From: Xanthomonas sp. SI | GTDB taxonomy: Bacteria; Pseudomonadota; Gammaproteobacteria; Xanthomonadales; Xanthomonadaceae | Assembly (NCBI RefSeq): GCF_014236855.1 | Contig: NZ_CP051261.1 | Span: forward strand, 4,154,001 to 4,218,000 | Reading direction: 5' to 3' | DNA length: 64,000 nt | Shown here: piece after piece, positions 37,948-46,310 of the stretch | Numbering within the stretch: the stretch's first letter is position 1 | How the letters are laid out: the number at the start of each line of letters is the position of its first letter | Notes under the pieces: model-generated | Seen by the model: the letters and a program-made list of their open reading frames with translations, nothing else | What the model was told of the DNA's origin: nothing | Databases searched by the model: none | Translations under genes and position numbers: made by a program

Positions 37948-39011
37948 TGGGCGTCTCCTGACGGAGACGCCGGGATTGGGGATTCGGAATTGGGGATTCG
38001 GGACGGGCGCTCTCCCAATCCCGAATCCCGAATCCCCAATCCCAGCTTCTCAGCCACCCGCAGCACCGCGCTGCGCGCACGCGGGTTGCCGGCCAGTTCG
38101 TCGGCGTCGGCCTTGATCGCGCCGCCGTGCAGTTGCAGGGTCGGCACGAACGGCTGCGCTTCGGGCAGGCGGCGGTTGCTCGGCGGGGCCTTGGCGTGGC
38201 GGTTCATGAACTGCTTGACGATGCGGTCTTCCAGCGAGTGGAAGCTGATCACCGCCAGGCGTCCGCCCGGCTTGAGCCTGGCCAGCGCCGCGTCCAGCCC
38301 GGCTTCGAGGTCGGCCAGCTCGCGGTTGATATGGATGCGGATCGCCTGGAAGCTGCGCGTGGCCGGATGGGTCTTGCTGTCGCCGCGCGGCATCACGCTG
38401 GCGATCAGTTCGGCCAGCTGCGCGGTGCGGGTCAGCGGCTGCTCGGCGCGGCGCGCCACGATCGCGCGGGCGATGCGCCGGCTCTGGCGTTCGTCGCCAT
38501 AGGTCCACAGCACGTCGGCGATGGCGCGTTCGTCGGCGCGCGCCAGCCACTGCGCAGCGCTCTCGCCGGCGTCAGGATCCATGCGCATGTCCAGCGGGCC
38601 GTCCTTGCCGAACGAGAAACCGCGCGCGGCCACGTCCAGCTGCGGCGAGGACACGCCCAGGTCGAACAGCACCCCGTCCAGGTCGGCAGCGGCGTCCCAT
38701 TGCCCGAGTTCGGCGAAGCTGCCGCGGCGGATGCGCACGCGCGCGTCGCCACCGAACGCATGTTCGGCTTCGGCGATCGCCTCGGGATCCTTGTCCATCA
38801 ACAGCAGCCGGCCTCCTGGGCCGAGTTTGTGCAGCACCCCGCGCGCGTGTCCGCCACGCCCGAACGTGCCATCCAGATAGATTCCGTCTTCGATCACCTG
38901 CAGCCCGTCCATGACCTGCGCGAACAACACCGACACATGCGCCGCCGGCGGTTGCGACACCGGAAGGTGACCGGCCTGCGCCTGTCCGCGCATCCGGACA
39001 CCCCGGCTCAC
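37944..39011 (-). CDS. rsmH: 16S rRNA m4C1402 methyltransferase RsmH with repeat-derived tail
   Basis: 355 residues (E. coli 313). SAM enzyme that N4-methylates C1402 of 16S r[16 protein letters not shown], the SAM loop [14 protein letters not shown] (45-58), [23 protein letters not shown] and [14 protein letters not shown] are intact. The family normally ends near [11 protein letters not shown] (323). Here 32 more residues ([13 protein letters not shown]...[15 protein letters not shown]) come from a repeat element, and the frame ends in the ATGA overlap with ftsL. The GTG start at 39011 overlaps the mraZ stop. rsmI, whose product modifies the same nucleotide, lies 2 kb away. Confidence 0.95.
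   Translation of the reverse strand: MSRGVRMRGQAQAGHLPVSQPPAAHVSVLFAQVMDGLQVIEDGIYLDGTFGRGGHARGVLHKLGPGGRLLLMDKDPEAIAEAEHAFGGDARVRIRRGSFAELGQWDAAADLDGVLFDLGVSSPQLDVAARGFSFGKDGPLDMRMDPDAGESAAQWLARADERAIADVLWTYGDERQSRRIARAIVARRAEQPLTRTAQLAELIASVMPRGDSKTHPATRSFQAIRIHINRELADLEAGLDAALARLKPGGRLAVISFHSLEDRIVKQFMNRHAKAPPSNRRLPEAQPFVPTLQLHGGAIKADADELAGNPRARSAVLRVAEKLGLGIRDSGLGERPSRIPNSESPIPASPSGDAQ
37950..37971 (-). promoter_or_regulatory. Hairpin hiding the ftsL ribosome binding site
   Basis: GGCGTCTCC and GGAGACGCC form a perfect 9-bp stem with a 4-base loop. In the mRNA the 3' arm carries the Shine-Dalgarno GGAG, seven bases before the ftsL ATG. It directly abuts the repeat element in rsmH. Confidence 0.6.
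37970..38046. repeat. GGGATTC-type inverted-repeat element (7), inside rsmH 3' end
   Basis: The left arm (GCCGGGATTGGGGATTCGG, then a second unit pair) and its complement (CCCAATCCCGAATCCCG... ending CCCAGC) are separated by only about 12 bases, the shortest loop of the set. It is translated as the RsmH tail. Confidence 0.9.
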
Positions 39012-39454
39012 AACTTCAGATCGAGCAATCCATCGCCCAGATCCTCATCAGACAATGTCTGCTGGATCAGTGCGCGATGAGCCTGCTCGCTCCATAGTTC
39101 GAACTTGTCGCCCATGCCCAACAGCACGGCGCGCTTTTCGATGCCCACCGCGGCGCGGTGGCTCGGCGGGATGGTGATGCGGCTGTTGGCGTCCAGCTCC
39201 AGCGCGGCAGAGGAACCCACCAGCTTCTGCTGCAGGATCCGCACCACGCGCTGGGTGTTGGGCTTGGCCATGACGTCGTCACGGACCCGTTCCCATTCCT
39301 TTTCCGCGTACAGCCACAGGCATCCGGCTTCGAACGGGTTGTAGGTCAGCACCAGCCGATTGCCGCTCGCGCGCACGACGAGGTCGCGGTACGCGGTGGG
39401 AACCGCCATACGCCCCTTGTCGTCCACTGTGATTGCGGTCTCGCCCTGAAACAC
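39008..39454 (-). CDS. mraZ: Transcriptional regulator MraZ
   Basis: 148 residues with two SpoVT/AbrB-like domains ([19 protein letters not shown] and [17 protein letters not shown]). The DXXXR pattern is present twice (DDKGR, DANSR). It binds DNA as an octameric ring and represses its own dcw operon. It starts with GTG at 39454 and overlaps rsmH (GTGA). Upstream are a good promoter and a row of MraZ-box-like G-tracts. Confidence 0.96.
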   Translation of the reverse strand: MFQGETAITVDDKGRMAVPTAYRDLVVRASGNRLVLTYNPFEAGCLWLYAEKEWERVRDDVMAKPNTQRVVRILQQKLVGSSAALELDANSRITIPPSHRAAVGIEKRAVLLGMGDKFELWSEQAHRALIQQTLSDEDLGDGLLDLKL

Positions 39455-39508
39455 GACGCCTACACCTTTCCAAATCCGCCTGGACGGTCATTGAACCACG
39501 AAAAACCA

Positions 39509-39565
39509 CAAAAAACCCGGTTTCCCCTCGAGTGCCCACCTTAGCAGCGCCCGAAAGGTTGTCAA
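39509..39565 (-). promoter_or_regulatory. mra promoter with MraZ-box-like repeats
   Basis: On the minus strand: -35 TTGACA (39560-39565), a 16-base spacer, then -10 TAAGGT (39538-39543). Downstream, G-tracts repeat every ten bases: TGGGC (39534-39538), AGGGG (39524-39528) and GGGTT (39514-39518). A second pair, GTGGT-N5-GTGGT, lies nearer mraZ. MraZ binds TGGGN-N5-TGGGN arrays, so this fits autorepression. Only the first copy matches TGGGN exactly. Confidence 0.75.
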
Positions 39566-39635
39566 CAACTTTGCGAGCGATAAATCGCTAGCCACATCAA
39601 TGGCTTGCGCCATTCTTTAGAGACTTGTTCAAAGC

Positions 39636-39644
39636 TTATCCACA
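39636..39644 (+). promoter_or_regulatory. Consensus DnaA box
   Basis: TTATCCACA, an exact match to the high-affinity DnaA box, lies about 70 bases upstream of the mra -35. It is a single nine-base match, so chance is possible. A nearby TTGTCAACAA (39559-39568, overlapping the -35) is only loosely similar. Confidence 0.4.
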
Positions 39645-39782
39645 AGTTGCTGTTTCGTCTCATATTTTGAGATTGAGCGGAAATTCAGCCCCGTGCACAA
39701 GGCGTTAAGACAGCGGCCAGCTGCCGCGGCCCCTACCGACCGGCTCGCAAGCCGCTGCGCAAAACCGCACAATCCGCCACCT

Positions 39783-40571
39783 ATGTGCCTGGTCGCCCTC
39801 GCCCTCGAATCGCACCCGCGCTGGCGCCTGCTGCTGGTCGGCAACCGCGACGAATTCCACGCCCGCCCGACCGCGCCGCTGCAGCGCTGGGCGGCGCCGG
39901 CGGAGCGGGTGCTGGCCGGGCGCGACCTGCGTTCTGGCGGCAGCTGGGTGGGCCTGGACGACGCCGGCCGCTGCACCGTGGTCACCAACGTGCGCGACCC
40001 GCTGGCGTCGATGTCCGGCGCCTCGCGCGGCGCCCTGGTCGCCGACTACCTGGCCGGTGCCCAGCCGGCGGCCGCGTTCGCCGACGCCCTGGCGCTGCGC
40101 GCCGACGCCTATCCGCCGTTCAACCTGCTGCTGGCCGACGCCGCCGGCGCCGACTACCTCGGCAATCACCCGCCGGCCCGGCAGCGGCTGGCGCCCGGCA
40201 TCCATGGCATGTCCAACGGTGCGCTGGATGCGCCGTGGCCGAAAACGCTGCGACTGTGCGAGGTCCTGGCGGGCTGGATCGCCGCCGGCGACGAGGACCT
40301 GTCCCCGCTATGGCGGGCGCTGGCCGACGAGACCGTCGCCGCCGACGCGCAGCTGCCCGACACCGGCGTGGGCCTGGAGCTGGAACGGCGCCTGTCGCCG
40401 GCCTTCATCCGCGGCCACGACTACGGCACCCGCGCCAGCACCATCGTGGCGGCGGACGGCGACGGCCGCGGCTGGATCCACGAGCGCCGCTTCGGCCCCG
40501 ATGGGGTGTTCCTGGGGGAGACGCGGCTGGAGGGGCTCGGGACCGGGGACTTGGGACTCGGGACCCGGTAA
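39783..40571 (+). CDS. TANGO2/NRDE family protein
   Basis: 262 residues. The N-terminal Cys and the motif MCLVALAL...LVGNRDEFHARPTAPL contain the NRDE signature that names the family, followed by GRDLRSGGSWVGLDDAGR. TANGO2 homologues have been linked to haem or lipid handling, and the bacterial role is unclear. I chose the start at 39783 because Cys2 is conserved in the family and the upstream frame is low complexity. The last dozen residues (LGTGDLGLGTR) are read from a repeat arm, so the native end was probably just before it. Confidence 0.88.
   Translation: MCLVALALESHPRWRLLLVGNRDEFHARPTAPLQRWAAPAERVLAGRDLRSGGSWVGLDDAGRCTVVTNVRDPLASMSGASRGALVADYLAGAQPAAAFADALALRADAYPPFNLLLADAAGADYLGNHPPARQRLAPGIHGMSNGALDAPWPKTLRLCEVLAGWIAAGDEDLSPLWRALADETVAADAQLPDTGVGLELERRLSPAFIRGHDYGTRASTIVAADGDGRGWIHERRFGPDGVFLGETRLEGLGTGDLGLGTR
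40535..40569. repeat. GGGACTC-type repeat arm (8), end of TANGO2-like gene
   Basis: Degenerate units GGGACCGGGGACTTGGGACT form one arm read into the end of the TANGO2-like gene. A clear opposite arm was not found; rnpB follows 55 bases later. Confidence 0.7.
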
Positions 40572-40625
40572 GAGCGGAATCCGGACCGCGCGGCGCGGCG
40601 GCGCCGCACATGCGACAATACCCAC

Positions 40626-40995
40626 GGCGGAGTCGGCCAGACAGTCGCGTCATCCCGGTGCATTTCGGTGCAGCGGGGTGCCGAGGAAAGTCCGGGCTCC
40701 ATAGGGCAAGGTGCCAGGTAACGCCTGGGCGGCGCGAGCCGACGGATCAGTGCAACAGAAAGATACCGCCTAAGTCTGCGCAAGCAGACCGGTAAGGGTG
40801 AAATGGTGCGGTAAGAGCGCACCGCGAGTCCGGTAACGGACCGGTACGGCAAACCCCACCTGGAGCAAGACCAAATAGGGACCTCATGGCGCTGCCCGCG
40901 TCGGGTCCGGGTAGGTTGCTCGAGCGCCGCGGTGACGCGGCGCCTAGAAGAATGACTGTCCACGACAGAACCCGGCTTATCGGCCGGCTCCGCCA
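40626..40995 (+). ncRNA. rnpB: RNase P RNA (bacterial class A)
   Basis: About 370 nt catalytic RNA that trims the 5' leader of tRNA precursors. The P1 stem GGCGGAGTCGGCC pairs with GGCCGGCTCCGCC at the end. The conserved core blocks are AGGAAAGTCCGGGCTCCATAG, GGTGCCAGGTAACGCCTGGG, GGTAAGGGTGAAA...GGTGCGGTAAGAGCGCACC, GGAGCAAGACCAAATAGG and GACTGTCCACGACAGAACCC. All match the E. coli-type A architecture. An extended -10 (TGCGACAAT) lies a few bases upstream. Confidence 0.97.
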
Positions 40996-41188
40996 CTTTC
41001 TCAAAAAATCCCCAGACTCCGGGCCAGACTCCCGGGTTCGGAGGCTTTGGCCTTGCTGTGACTCAACGCCTTTTAGGGCAAGCAGGGTTCCGATTCCGGC
41101 AGTCGCCTGACAGCGCATTCGCCTGGGAAAGGCCAGTTCGCGATTGCCCGCTGCAGGTCAGCCGGCATCCGCTCGGTATGCGACCACC

Positions 41189-42013
41189 TCAGCCCCCGTA
41201 CAACGCCTTGCGCGGCGCGCCGGTGATCTCCGCCGCCAGCTTGGCGGCGGTGGACGGCGGCAGGTGCGCGCTGAGCGTGGCGTAGACGCGGCGACCCTCG
41301 GCCAGTTGCGCGTCGGCATCGTCGCCGGCGCCCTGCACGATCAGCACGAACTCGCCCTTGCGCTGGTTGGCGTCGGCTTCCACCTGCGCCTGCAGCTCGG
41401 CCAGGCTGCCGTCGAGCACGGTCTCGAACAGCTTGGTCAGCTCGCGCGCCAGCACCGCCGGGCGCGCGTCGCCGAACGCGGCGCGGCAGTCGGCCAGGGA
41501 TTCGACGATGCGGTGCGCCGATTCGTAGAACACCAGGGTGCGCGGCTCGCCGGCCAGGCGCGCCAGGCGCTCGCGGCGGCCGGAGGCCTTGGCCGGCAGG
41601 AAGCCCTCGAAGCTGAAACGGTCGCTGGGCAGGCCGGCCACGCTGAGCGCGGCGATCGCCGCGCAGGCGCCGGGCACCGGGCTGACCCGCACCCCGGCCT
41701 CGCGCGCGGCGCGGACCAGCCGGTAGCCGGGGTCGCTGACCAGCGGGGTGCCGGCGTCGCTGACCAGGGCCAGCGATTCGCCGCCGAGCAGGCGCGCGAC
41801 GATGCGCTGCGCCAGCGCGTCCTCGTTGTGCTCGTGCAGCGCGACCAAAGGCTTGTCGATGCCGAAGTGCGACAGCAGCTGGCCGCTGCGGCGGGTGTCC
41901 TCGGCGCAGATCGCGGCGACCGCGCGCAGCACCTCCTGCGCGCGCGGCGTCAGGTCGGCGAGATTGCCGATCGGCGTGGCGACGACATGCAGGGTTCCGG
42001 GCTGGGCGCTCAT
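41189..42013 (-). CDS. rsmI: 16S rRNA 2'-O-methyltransferase RsmI
   Basis: 274 residues. A tetrapyrrole-methylase-fold enzyme that 2'-O-methylates C1402 of 16S rRNA, the base that RsmH N4-methylates. VVATPIGNLADLTPRA, AEDTRRSGQLLSHFGI, LVSDAGTPLVSDPGYRLV, PGACAAIAALSVAGLPSDRFSFEGFLP and LARELTKLFET are family signatures. It is divergent from lpoA, the arrangement known from E. coli (yraL-yraM). The intergenic 81 bases contain a TAGAAT that could be the lpoA -10. Confidence 0.97.
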   Translation of the reverse strand: MSAQPGTLHVVATPIGNLADLTPRAQEVLRAVAAICAEDTRRSGQLLSHFGIDKPLVALHEHNEDALAQRIVARLLGGESLALVSDAGTPLVSDPGYRLVRAAREAGVRVSPVPGACAAIAALSVAGLPSDRFSFEGFLPAKASGRRERLARLAGEPRTLVFYESAHRIVESLADCRAAFGDARPAVLARELTKLFETVLDGSLAELQAQVEADANQRKGEFVLIVQGAGDDADAQLAEGRRVYATLSAHLPPSTAAKLAAEITGAPRKALYGG

Positions 42014-42094
42014 CTACGGCTTTCCATGGTCAAGGGTAGAATCGTAGCGGTTTTCCCCGGCGCGCCCAGGCGTGCCCTGCCGAATGGACCAGAA

Positions 42095-43822
42095 ATGAAC
42101 AAGCGATTCGCAAGGATTTCCGCCCTGTCGCTGCTGGCGCTGCTGTTCGCCGGCTGCGCCACCACCAGCGTGACGCAGAGCGCGTCGTCGCCGGCCCAAT
42201 CCGCGGCGCTGGCGCTGCTCGACCAGGGCAAACCGCGGGAAGCGGCGCAGCAGCTCGAGGCGCAGGCCGCCACCGCCACCGGCAGCGAGCGCAACCAGTT
42301 GCTGGCCGACGCCGCCTTCGCCTGGTACGAGGGCGGCGATGTCGCCCGCGCGCGCAGCCTGGCCGCGCAGGTGCAGCCGCGCCAGCTGTCGGGCCTGAGC
42401 AAGGTGCGGCTGGCCCTGGTCAACGCCGAGCTGGCGTTGGTCGACCGGCAGCCCGCGCAGGCGCTGCAGGCGCTGGGCAGCGATCCGCAGGCGGTGCCGC
42501 AGAACCTGCGCGCGCGCTGGCACCTGGCCCGCGCGCAGGCGCTGGAAGGCACCGGCGACGCCACCGCGGCGCTGGACGAACGCGCCCGCGCCGATATCGG
42601 CCTGACCGGTCAGGCGCGCAGCGACAACCAGCGCGCCATCGTGCGCCAGTTGGCGGCCTTGAACGACGCCACCCTGCAGGCGCGCGCCGCCGCGCTGCCG
42701 GCCGGCGATCCGCTGTACAACTTCGCTGGGCGCGCGCTGATCAGCCGCGGCCTGGCGCTGCCGCGGCCGTTCGACCGCGGCGAGCAGTGGGGCTTCGACA
42801 CCAGCAAGCGGCCGCCGGCCGAGCGCGACGGCTACCGCCCGCCGGCCAAGCTGGCGGTGCTGCTGCCGCTGAGCGGCACCCTGGCGACCGCGGCCGCGCC
42901 GGTACGCGACGGCCTGCTCGCCGGCTACTACGGCGAGACCCGGCGCCGCCCGGAGATCAACTTCATCGACACCACCGGCACCGCGGCCGGCGCGCTGGCC
43001 GCGTACCAGAAGGCGATCGACAGTGGCGCCGACTTCGTGGTCGGTCCGCTCGGACGCGACGAGGTCAGCGCGCTGTTCGCGCGCGACGCGCTGCCGGTGC
43101 CGCTGCTGGCGCTGAACCGCGGCACCAGCGCGCCGCCCGCCGGCAGCGCCGGCTTCTCGCTGGCGCCGGAAGACGACGGCATCGCCGCCGCCGAGTACCT
43201 GCTGGCGCACGAGCGCCGCAACGCGCTGGTGATCGGCAGCAACGACGACAACGGCCGCCGCGCGGTGGCCGCGTTCCGCGAGCGCTTCAGCGAGCGCGGC
43301 GGCAAGGTCGCGGCCAGCGTCAGCGTGGCCGAGGTGCCGGGCGATGTCGGCGCGCAGCTGCGCAACGCCGGCGCTGCCGACGCGGTGTTCCTGGCGGTGA
43401 AGGGCGGCACCGCGCGCGCGCTGGCGCCGCAACTGGCGCTGGCCGGTTTCGCCGGCAAGAGCCGGGTGGCGACCTCGCAGCTGGTGCTCGGCACCGGCAA
43501 GCCGGAGGACGATCTGGTGCTGGACGGCATCGCCTACCCGAGCGAACTGTGGAACGTGCGCGGCGTCGGCGGCCTGCCGGCGGCGACCAGCGTGGCCGAA
43601 ACGCTGCCGACCGCGCGCGGCCCGGGCGCGCGCCTGTTCGCGTTCGGCTACGACGCCTGGCAGATCAGCGCCTACCTGGAGAAGCTCGCCACCGGCGCCG
43701 AAGCCAACCTGCGCGGCGCCACCGGCGTGCTGCACCTGGACGGCTTCGGCAACATCCTGCGCACCCCGGCCTGGTCCACCTTCAGCGGCGGGCGCGCGAC
43801 GCCGCTGCCCGATGGGCGTTGA
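42095..43822 (+). CDS. lpoA: LpoA-like lipoprotein activator of a penicillin-binding protein
   Basis: 575 residues with lipobox FAGC (Cys21). The N-terminal half consists of TPR-like helical repeats (about 35-230). The C-terminal half is a periplasmic-binding-protein type I fold ([29 protein letters not shown] from about 250; [34 protein letters not shown]). This is the LpoA layout: an outer-membrane lipoprotein that reaches the cell wall and activates PBP1A. Position beside rsmI and yraN supports the name. It overlaps the next gene by 11 bases. Confidence 0.92.
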   Translation: MNKRFARISALSLLALLFAGCATTSVTQSASSPAQSAALALLDQGKPREAAQQLEAQAATATGSERNQLLADAAFAWYEGGDVARARSLAAQVQPRQLSGLSKVRLALVNAELALVDRQPAQALQALGSDPQAVPQNLRARWHLARAQALEGTGDATAALDERARADIGLTGQARSDNQRAIVRQLAALNDATLQARAAALPAGDPLYNFAGRALISRGLALPRPFDRGEQWGFDTSKRPPAERDGYRPPAKLAVLLPLSGTLATAAAPVRDGLLAGYYGETRRRPEINFIDTTGTAAGALAAYQKAIDSGADFVVGPLGRDEVSALFARDALPVPLLALNRGTSAPPAGSAGFSLAPEDDGIAAAEYLLAHERRNALVIGSNDDNGRRAVAAFRERFSERGGKVAASVSVAEVPGDVGAQLRNAGAADAVFLAVKGGTARALAPQLALAGFAGKSRVATSQLVLGTGKPEDDLVLDGIAYPSELWNVRGVGGLPAATSVAETLPTARGPGARLFAFGYDAWQISAYLEKLATGAEANLRGATGVLHLDGFGNILRTPAWSTFSGGRATPLPDGR

Positions 43823-44180
43823 CCGCCGGCAACGCGGCAACGACGTGGAAGCGGCGGCGCGCGCCGAACTGGAGCGCGCCGGGCTGCAGCTGATCGCCGC
43901 GAACGTGCGCTACCGCGGCGGCGAACTGGACCTGGTGATGCAGCAGGCGAACTGCCTGGTGTTCGTCGAGGTGCGCTACCGGCGCAACGACGCATTCGGC
44001 GGCGGCGCCGCCTCGGTCGACCTGCGCAAGCGCCGCCGGCTGGTGTTGGCGGCGCAATTGTTCCTGGCCGCGCATCCGCACTACGCGAACTGGCCGTGCC
44101 GTTTCGACGTGGTCGAGGCCAAAGGCGAACCGCCACGGCTGACCTGGCTGCGCGACGCGTTCCGCGCCGACGACTGCTGA
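43812..44180 (+). CDS. yraN: UPF0102 (YraN) family protein
   Basis: 122 residues of the UPF0102 family, a Holliday-junction-resolvase/endonuclease-like fold. The typical line is [28 protein letters not shown], with the E-x-D and E-V-R residues of the nuclease core, followed by [23 protein letters not shown]. The function is unproven. It overlaps lpoA by 11 bases, and the rsmI/lpoA/yraN neighbourhood is conserved among gammaproteobacteria. Confidence 0.92.
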   Translation: MGVDRRQRGNDVEAAARAELERAGLQLIAANVRYRGGELDLVMQQANCLVFVEVRYRRNDAFGGGAASVDLRKRRRLVLAAQLFLAAHPHYANWPCRFDVVEAKGEPPRLTWLRDAFRADDC

Positions 44181-44181
44181 C

Positions 44182-44697
44182 ATGCCGAGCATCTTCACCC
44201 ACGCCGCGATCCCGCTGGCGCTGTGGGCCGCCGCCGATCGCGGACGCATTTCCACGCGCCTGCTCGGCGCCGGCATCGTCGCATCGATGCTGCCCGATCT
44301 GGACGTGGTCGCGTTCGCCCTGCACATCCCCTACGCCGATGCGTTCGGCCATCGCGGCGCCAGCCATTCGCTGCTGTTCGCCGCGGTGCTGGGCGTGCTC
44401 GGTGCGCTGCAGGCGGCGACCTGGATGTTCGTCTGCACGGTCTCGCATCCGCTGCTCGATGCGCTGACCTCCGGCGGCCTCGGCGTCGCGCTGGCGTGGC
44501 CGTGGAGCGAGCAGCGCTGGTTCGCGCCGTGGCGGCCGATCCGCGTCTCGCCGTTCGCCAACGGCTTCTTCGGCGCGCGCGGCATGGCCACGCTGTTGTC
44601 CGAATTGCGCTGGGTGTGGCTGCCGCTGGCAATGGCGGTCGGCACCTGGAAACTGCTGCAACCGCCGCCCTCCTCCGCTTCGCGATCCCAGCCATGA
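44182..44697 (+). CDS. Metal-dependent membrane hydrolase, YdjM/DUF457 family
   Basis: 171 residues with four hydrophobic segments. The N-terminal PSIFTHAAIPLAL and the motifs SMLPDLDVVAF and HRGASHSLLFA, with a later VSHPLLDALTSGGLGV, give the conserved His/Asp residues of the LexA-regulated YdjM/DUF457 membrane-bound hydrolase group. The substrate is unknown. It starts one base after the yraN stop and overlaps the next gene (ATGA), so it belongs to the lpoA operon. Confidence 0.88.
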   Translation: MPSIFTHAAIPLALWAAADRGRISTRLLGAGIVASMLPDLDVVAFALHIPYADAFGHRGASHSLLFAAVLGVLGALQAATWMFVCTVSHPLLDALTSGGLGVALAWPWSEQRWFAPWRPIRVSPFANGFFGARGMATLLSELRWVWLPLAMAVGTWKLLQPPPSSASRSQP

Positions 44698-46079
44698 CCA
44701 CGCCGTTGCCTGCCGCCCTGACCGACACCCTCGCCGCACTGCTCGGCGCCGACGGCTGGCGCACCGACGACGCCAGCCGCCGCAGCTACGGCGAGGACGA
44801 TTCGCGGCGCTGGGCGCTGGCCGACGCGGTGGCGCTGCCGCAGACCCGCGAACAGGTGCAGGCGATCGTGCGCGCCTGTCGCGAACACCGCGTGCCGATC
44901 GTCGCGCGCGGTGCTGGCACCGGCACTGCCGGCGCCGCGGTGCCGTTCGACGGCGGCGTGGTGCTGTCGTTCGCGCGCATGAATCGCATCGTGCAACTGC
45001 GCCCGCAGGACCGCTGCGCGGTGGTCGAGCCGGGCGTGCTCAACGGCGAGCTGCAACAGGCACTGGCGCCGCACGGCCTGTTCTGGCCGCCGGACCCGTC
45101 CAGCGCCGACATCTGTAGCGTCGGCGGCAACCTGTCGACCAACGCCGGCGGCCCGCGCACGGTGAAGTACGGCGCCACCCGCGACAACGTGCTCGGCGTG
45201 GTCGCGGTGACCGGCGCCGGCGAACTGATCCGCTGCGGCGGCGCCTACACCAAGGACGCCACCGGCTACGACCTGACCCACCTGCTGGTCGGCAGCGAAG
45301 GCACCCTGGCGCTAATCGTGGAAGCCACGCTGAAACTGTCGCCGCGGCCGCTGGCGCAGGCCGGGCTGCGCGCGTTCTACCGCGATGCCGGCAGCGCCGC
45401 GGCGGCGGTGTCGCGACTGATGGCGCAGCCGACCACACCGGCGATGCTGGAATTCATGGACCGCAGCGCGATCGCGCTGCTGCGCCGCAACGGCAGCGAC
45501 GTGCCCGAGGCCGACGCGATGCTGTTGATCGAGGCCGACGGCGACCACGACACCCTACCCTATGCGCTGCAGGCGCTGGGCGCGGCGGCCGAGGGCGACG
45601 GCCTGCTGTCGCTGGACGTGGCCACCGACGGCGCCGCGCGCGACCGGCTGTGGGCCGCGCGCCGCGCGCTGTCGCCGGCGCTGCGCACGATCAAGCCGGG
45701 CAAGATCAACGAAGACGTGGTGGTGCCGGTGTCGCGCATCCCCGAACTGGTGGCCGGGGTAGAAGCGCTGGCGGCGGAATTCGAGCTGCCGATCGTCGCC
45801 TTCGGCCATGCCGGCAACGGCAACCTGCACGTCAACATCATGTACGCGCCCGACGATGCCAGCGAGACCGCGCGTGCGCACGCCGCACTGCCACGCCTGT
45901 TCGCGCTGGTGCTGGCGCTGGAAGGCACGCTGTCGGGCGAACACGGCATCGGCGTGGCCAAGCGCGACTACATGGCCCAGGCCTTCGACGCGGCCACCCT
46001 GGACGCGATGCGCGCAGTGAAGCGCGCACTGGACCCGGACGGCATCCTCAATCCGGGCAAGGTGTTGCCGGATGCGTGA
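44694..46079 (+). CDS. FAD-linked oxidase, GlcD/D-lactate dehydrogenase type
   Basis: 461 residues. Flavin-binding FAD_binding_4 domain (VPIVARGAGTGTAGAAVPFDGGVVLS from about 65; SVGGNLSTNAGGPRTVKYG; GAYTKDATGYDLTHLLVGSEGTL), then the FAD-oxidase C domain ending GHAGNGNLHVNIMY, LSGEHGIGVAKRDYM and DPDGILNPGKVL. These are features of glycolate oxidase subunit D, D-lactate and D-2-hydroxyglutarate dehydrogenases; which 2-hydroxyacid it oxidises cannot be told. It ends the lpoA operon. Its stop is followed at once by a tandem repeat arm. Confidence 0.93.
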   Translation: MTTPLPAALTDTLAALLGADGWRTDDASRRSYGEDDSRRWALADAVALPQTREQVQAIVRACREHRVPIVARGAGTGTAGAAVPFDGGVVLSFARMNRIVQLRPQDRCAVVEPGVLNGELQQALAPHGLFWPPDPSSADICSVGGNLSTNAGGPRTVKYGATRDNVLGVVAVTGAGELIRCGGAYTKDATGYDLTHLLVGSEGTLALIVEATLKLSPRPLAQAGLRAFYRDAGSAAAAVSRLMAQPTTPAMLEFMDRSAIALLRRNGSDVPEADAMLLIEADGDHDTLPYALQALGAAAEGDGLLSLDVATDGAARDRLWAARRALSPALRTIKPGKINEDVVVPVSRIPELVAGVEALAAEFELPIVAFGHAGNGNLHVNIMYAPDDASETARAHAALPRLFALVLALEGTLSGEHGIGVAKRDYMAQAFDAATLDAMRAVKRALDPDGILNPGKVLPDA

Positions 46080-46080
46080 G

Positions 46081-46124
46081 CGGGACTCGGGACTCGGGAC
46101 TCGGGACTCGGGACTCGGGACTCG
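46081..46124. repeat. GGGACTC repeat arm (9): six tandem heptamers
   Basis: Six perfect tandem copies of GGGACTC begin five bases past the oxidase stop codon and end in GCAAGAA. No reverse arm is seen before the next repeat. This is the purest run of the unit in the window. Confidence 0.92.
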
Positions 46125-46170
46125 CAAGAATCCGTCTGATGCCGCATGCAGGCAACCGTCGACCGCCTTA

Positions 46171-46252
46171 TGTAGGAGTGGCTTCGGCCGCGACGAACGA
46201 AGCGGAAAAGGCTTACGGCTTGGAATCTGTCGGGGCTGAAGCCCCTCCTACA
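46171..46252. repeat. TGTAGGAG-type palindromic repeat, two arms
   Basis: A left arm TGTAGGAGTGGCTTCGGCC and a diverged right arm GGGGCTGAAGCCCCTCCTACA flank about 35 bases. It lies between the convergent ends of the oxidase operon and the kdp operon and may serve as a bidirectional transcript end. Confidence 0.8.
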
Positions 46253-46310
46253 GTGCACCGGGCCAGGGTATCGAGCGTCTTGCAGAACCGACTGCGATTG
46301 TCCGCGTGTC

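Larger units (their letters stand above)
39455..39782. other. Regulatory interval between divergent mraZ and TANGO2-like genes
   Basis: 328 bases without a gene. It holds the mra promoter and MraZ boxes, an inverted repeat AGCGAT-aa-ATCGCT (39576-39589) ten bases upstream of the -35, TGGC-ttgc-GCCA (39601-39612), an exact DnaA box TTATCCACA (39636-39644) and an inverted repeat TCTCA-N5-TGAGA (about 39656-39670). It is relatively AT-rich compared with the genes. Confidence 0.75.

Noticed and set aside
46081..46124. Regular GGGACTC array considered as a CRISPR
   Set aside because: The units are seven bases, directly abutting, with no spacers; there are no cas genes in the window.
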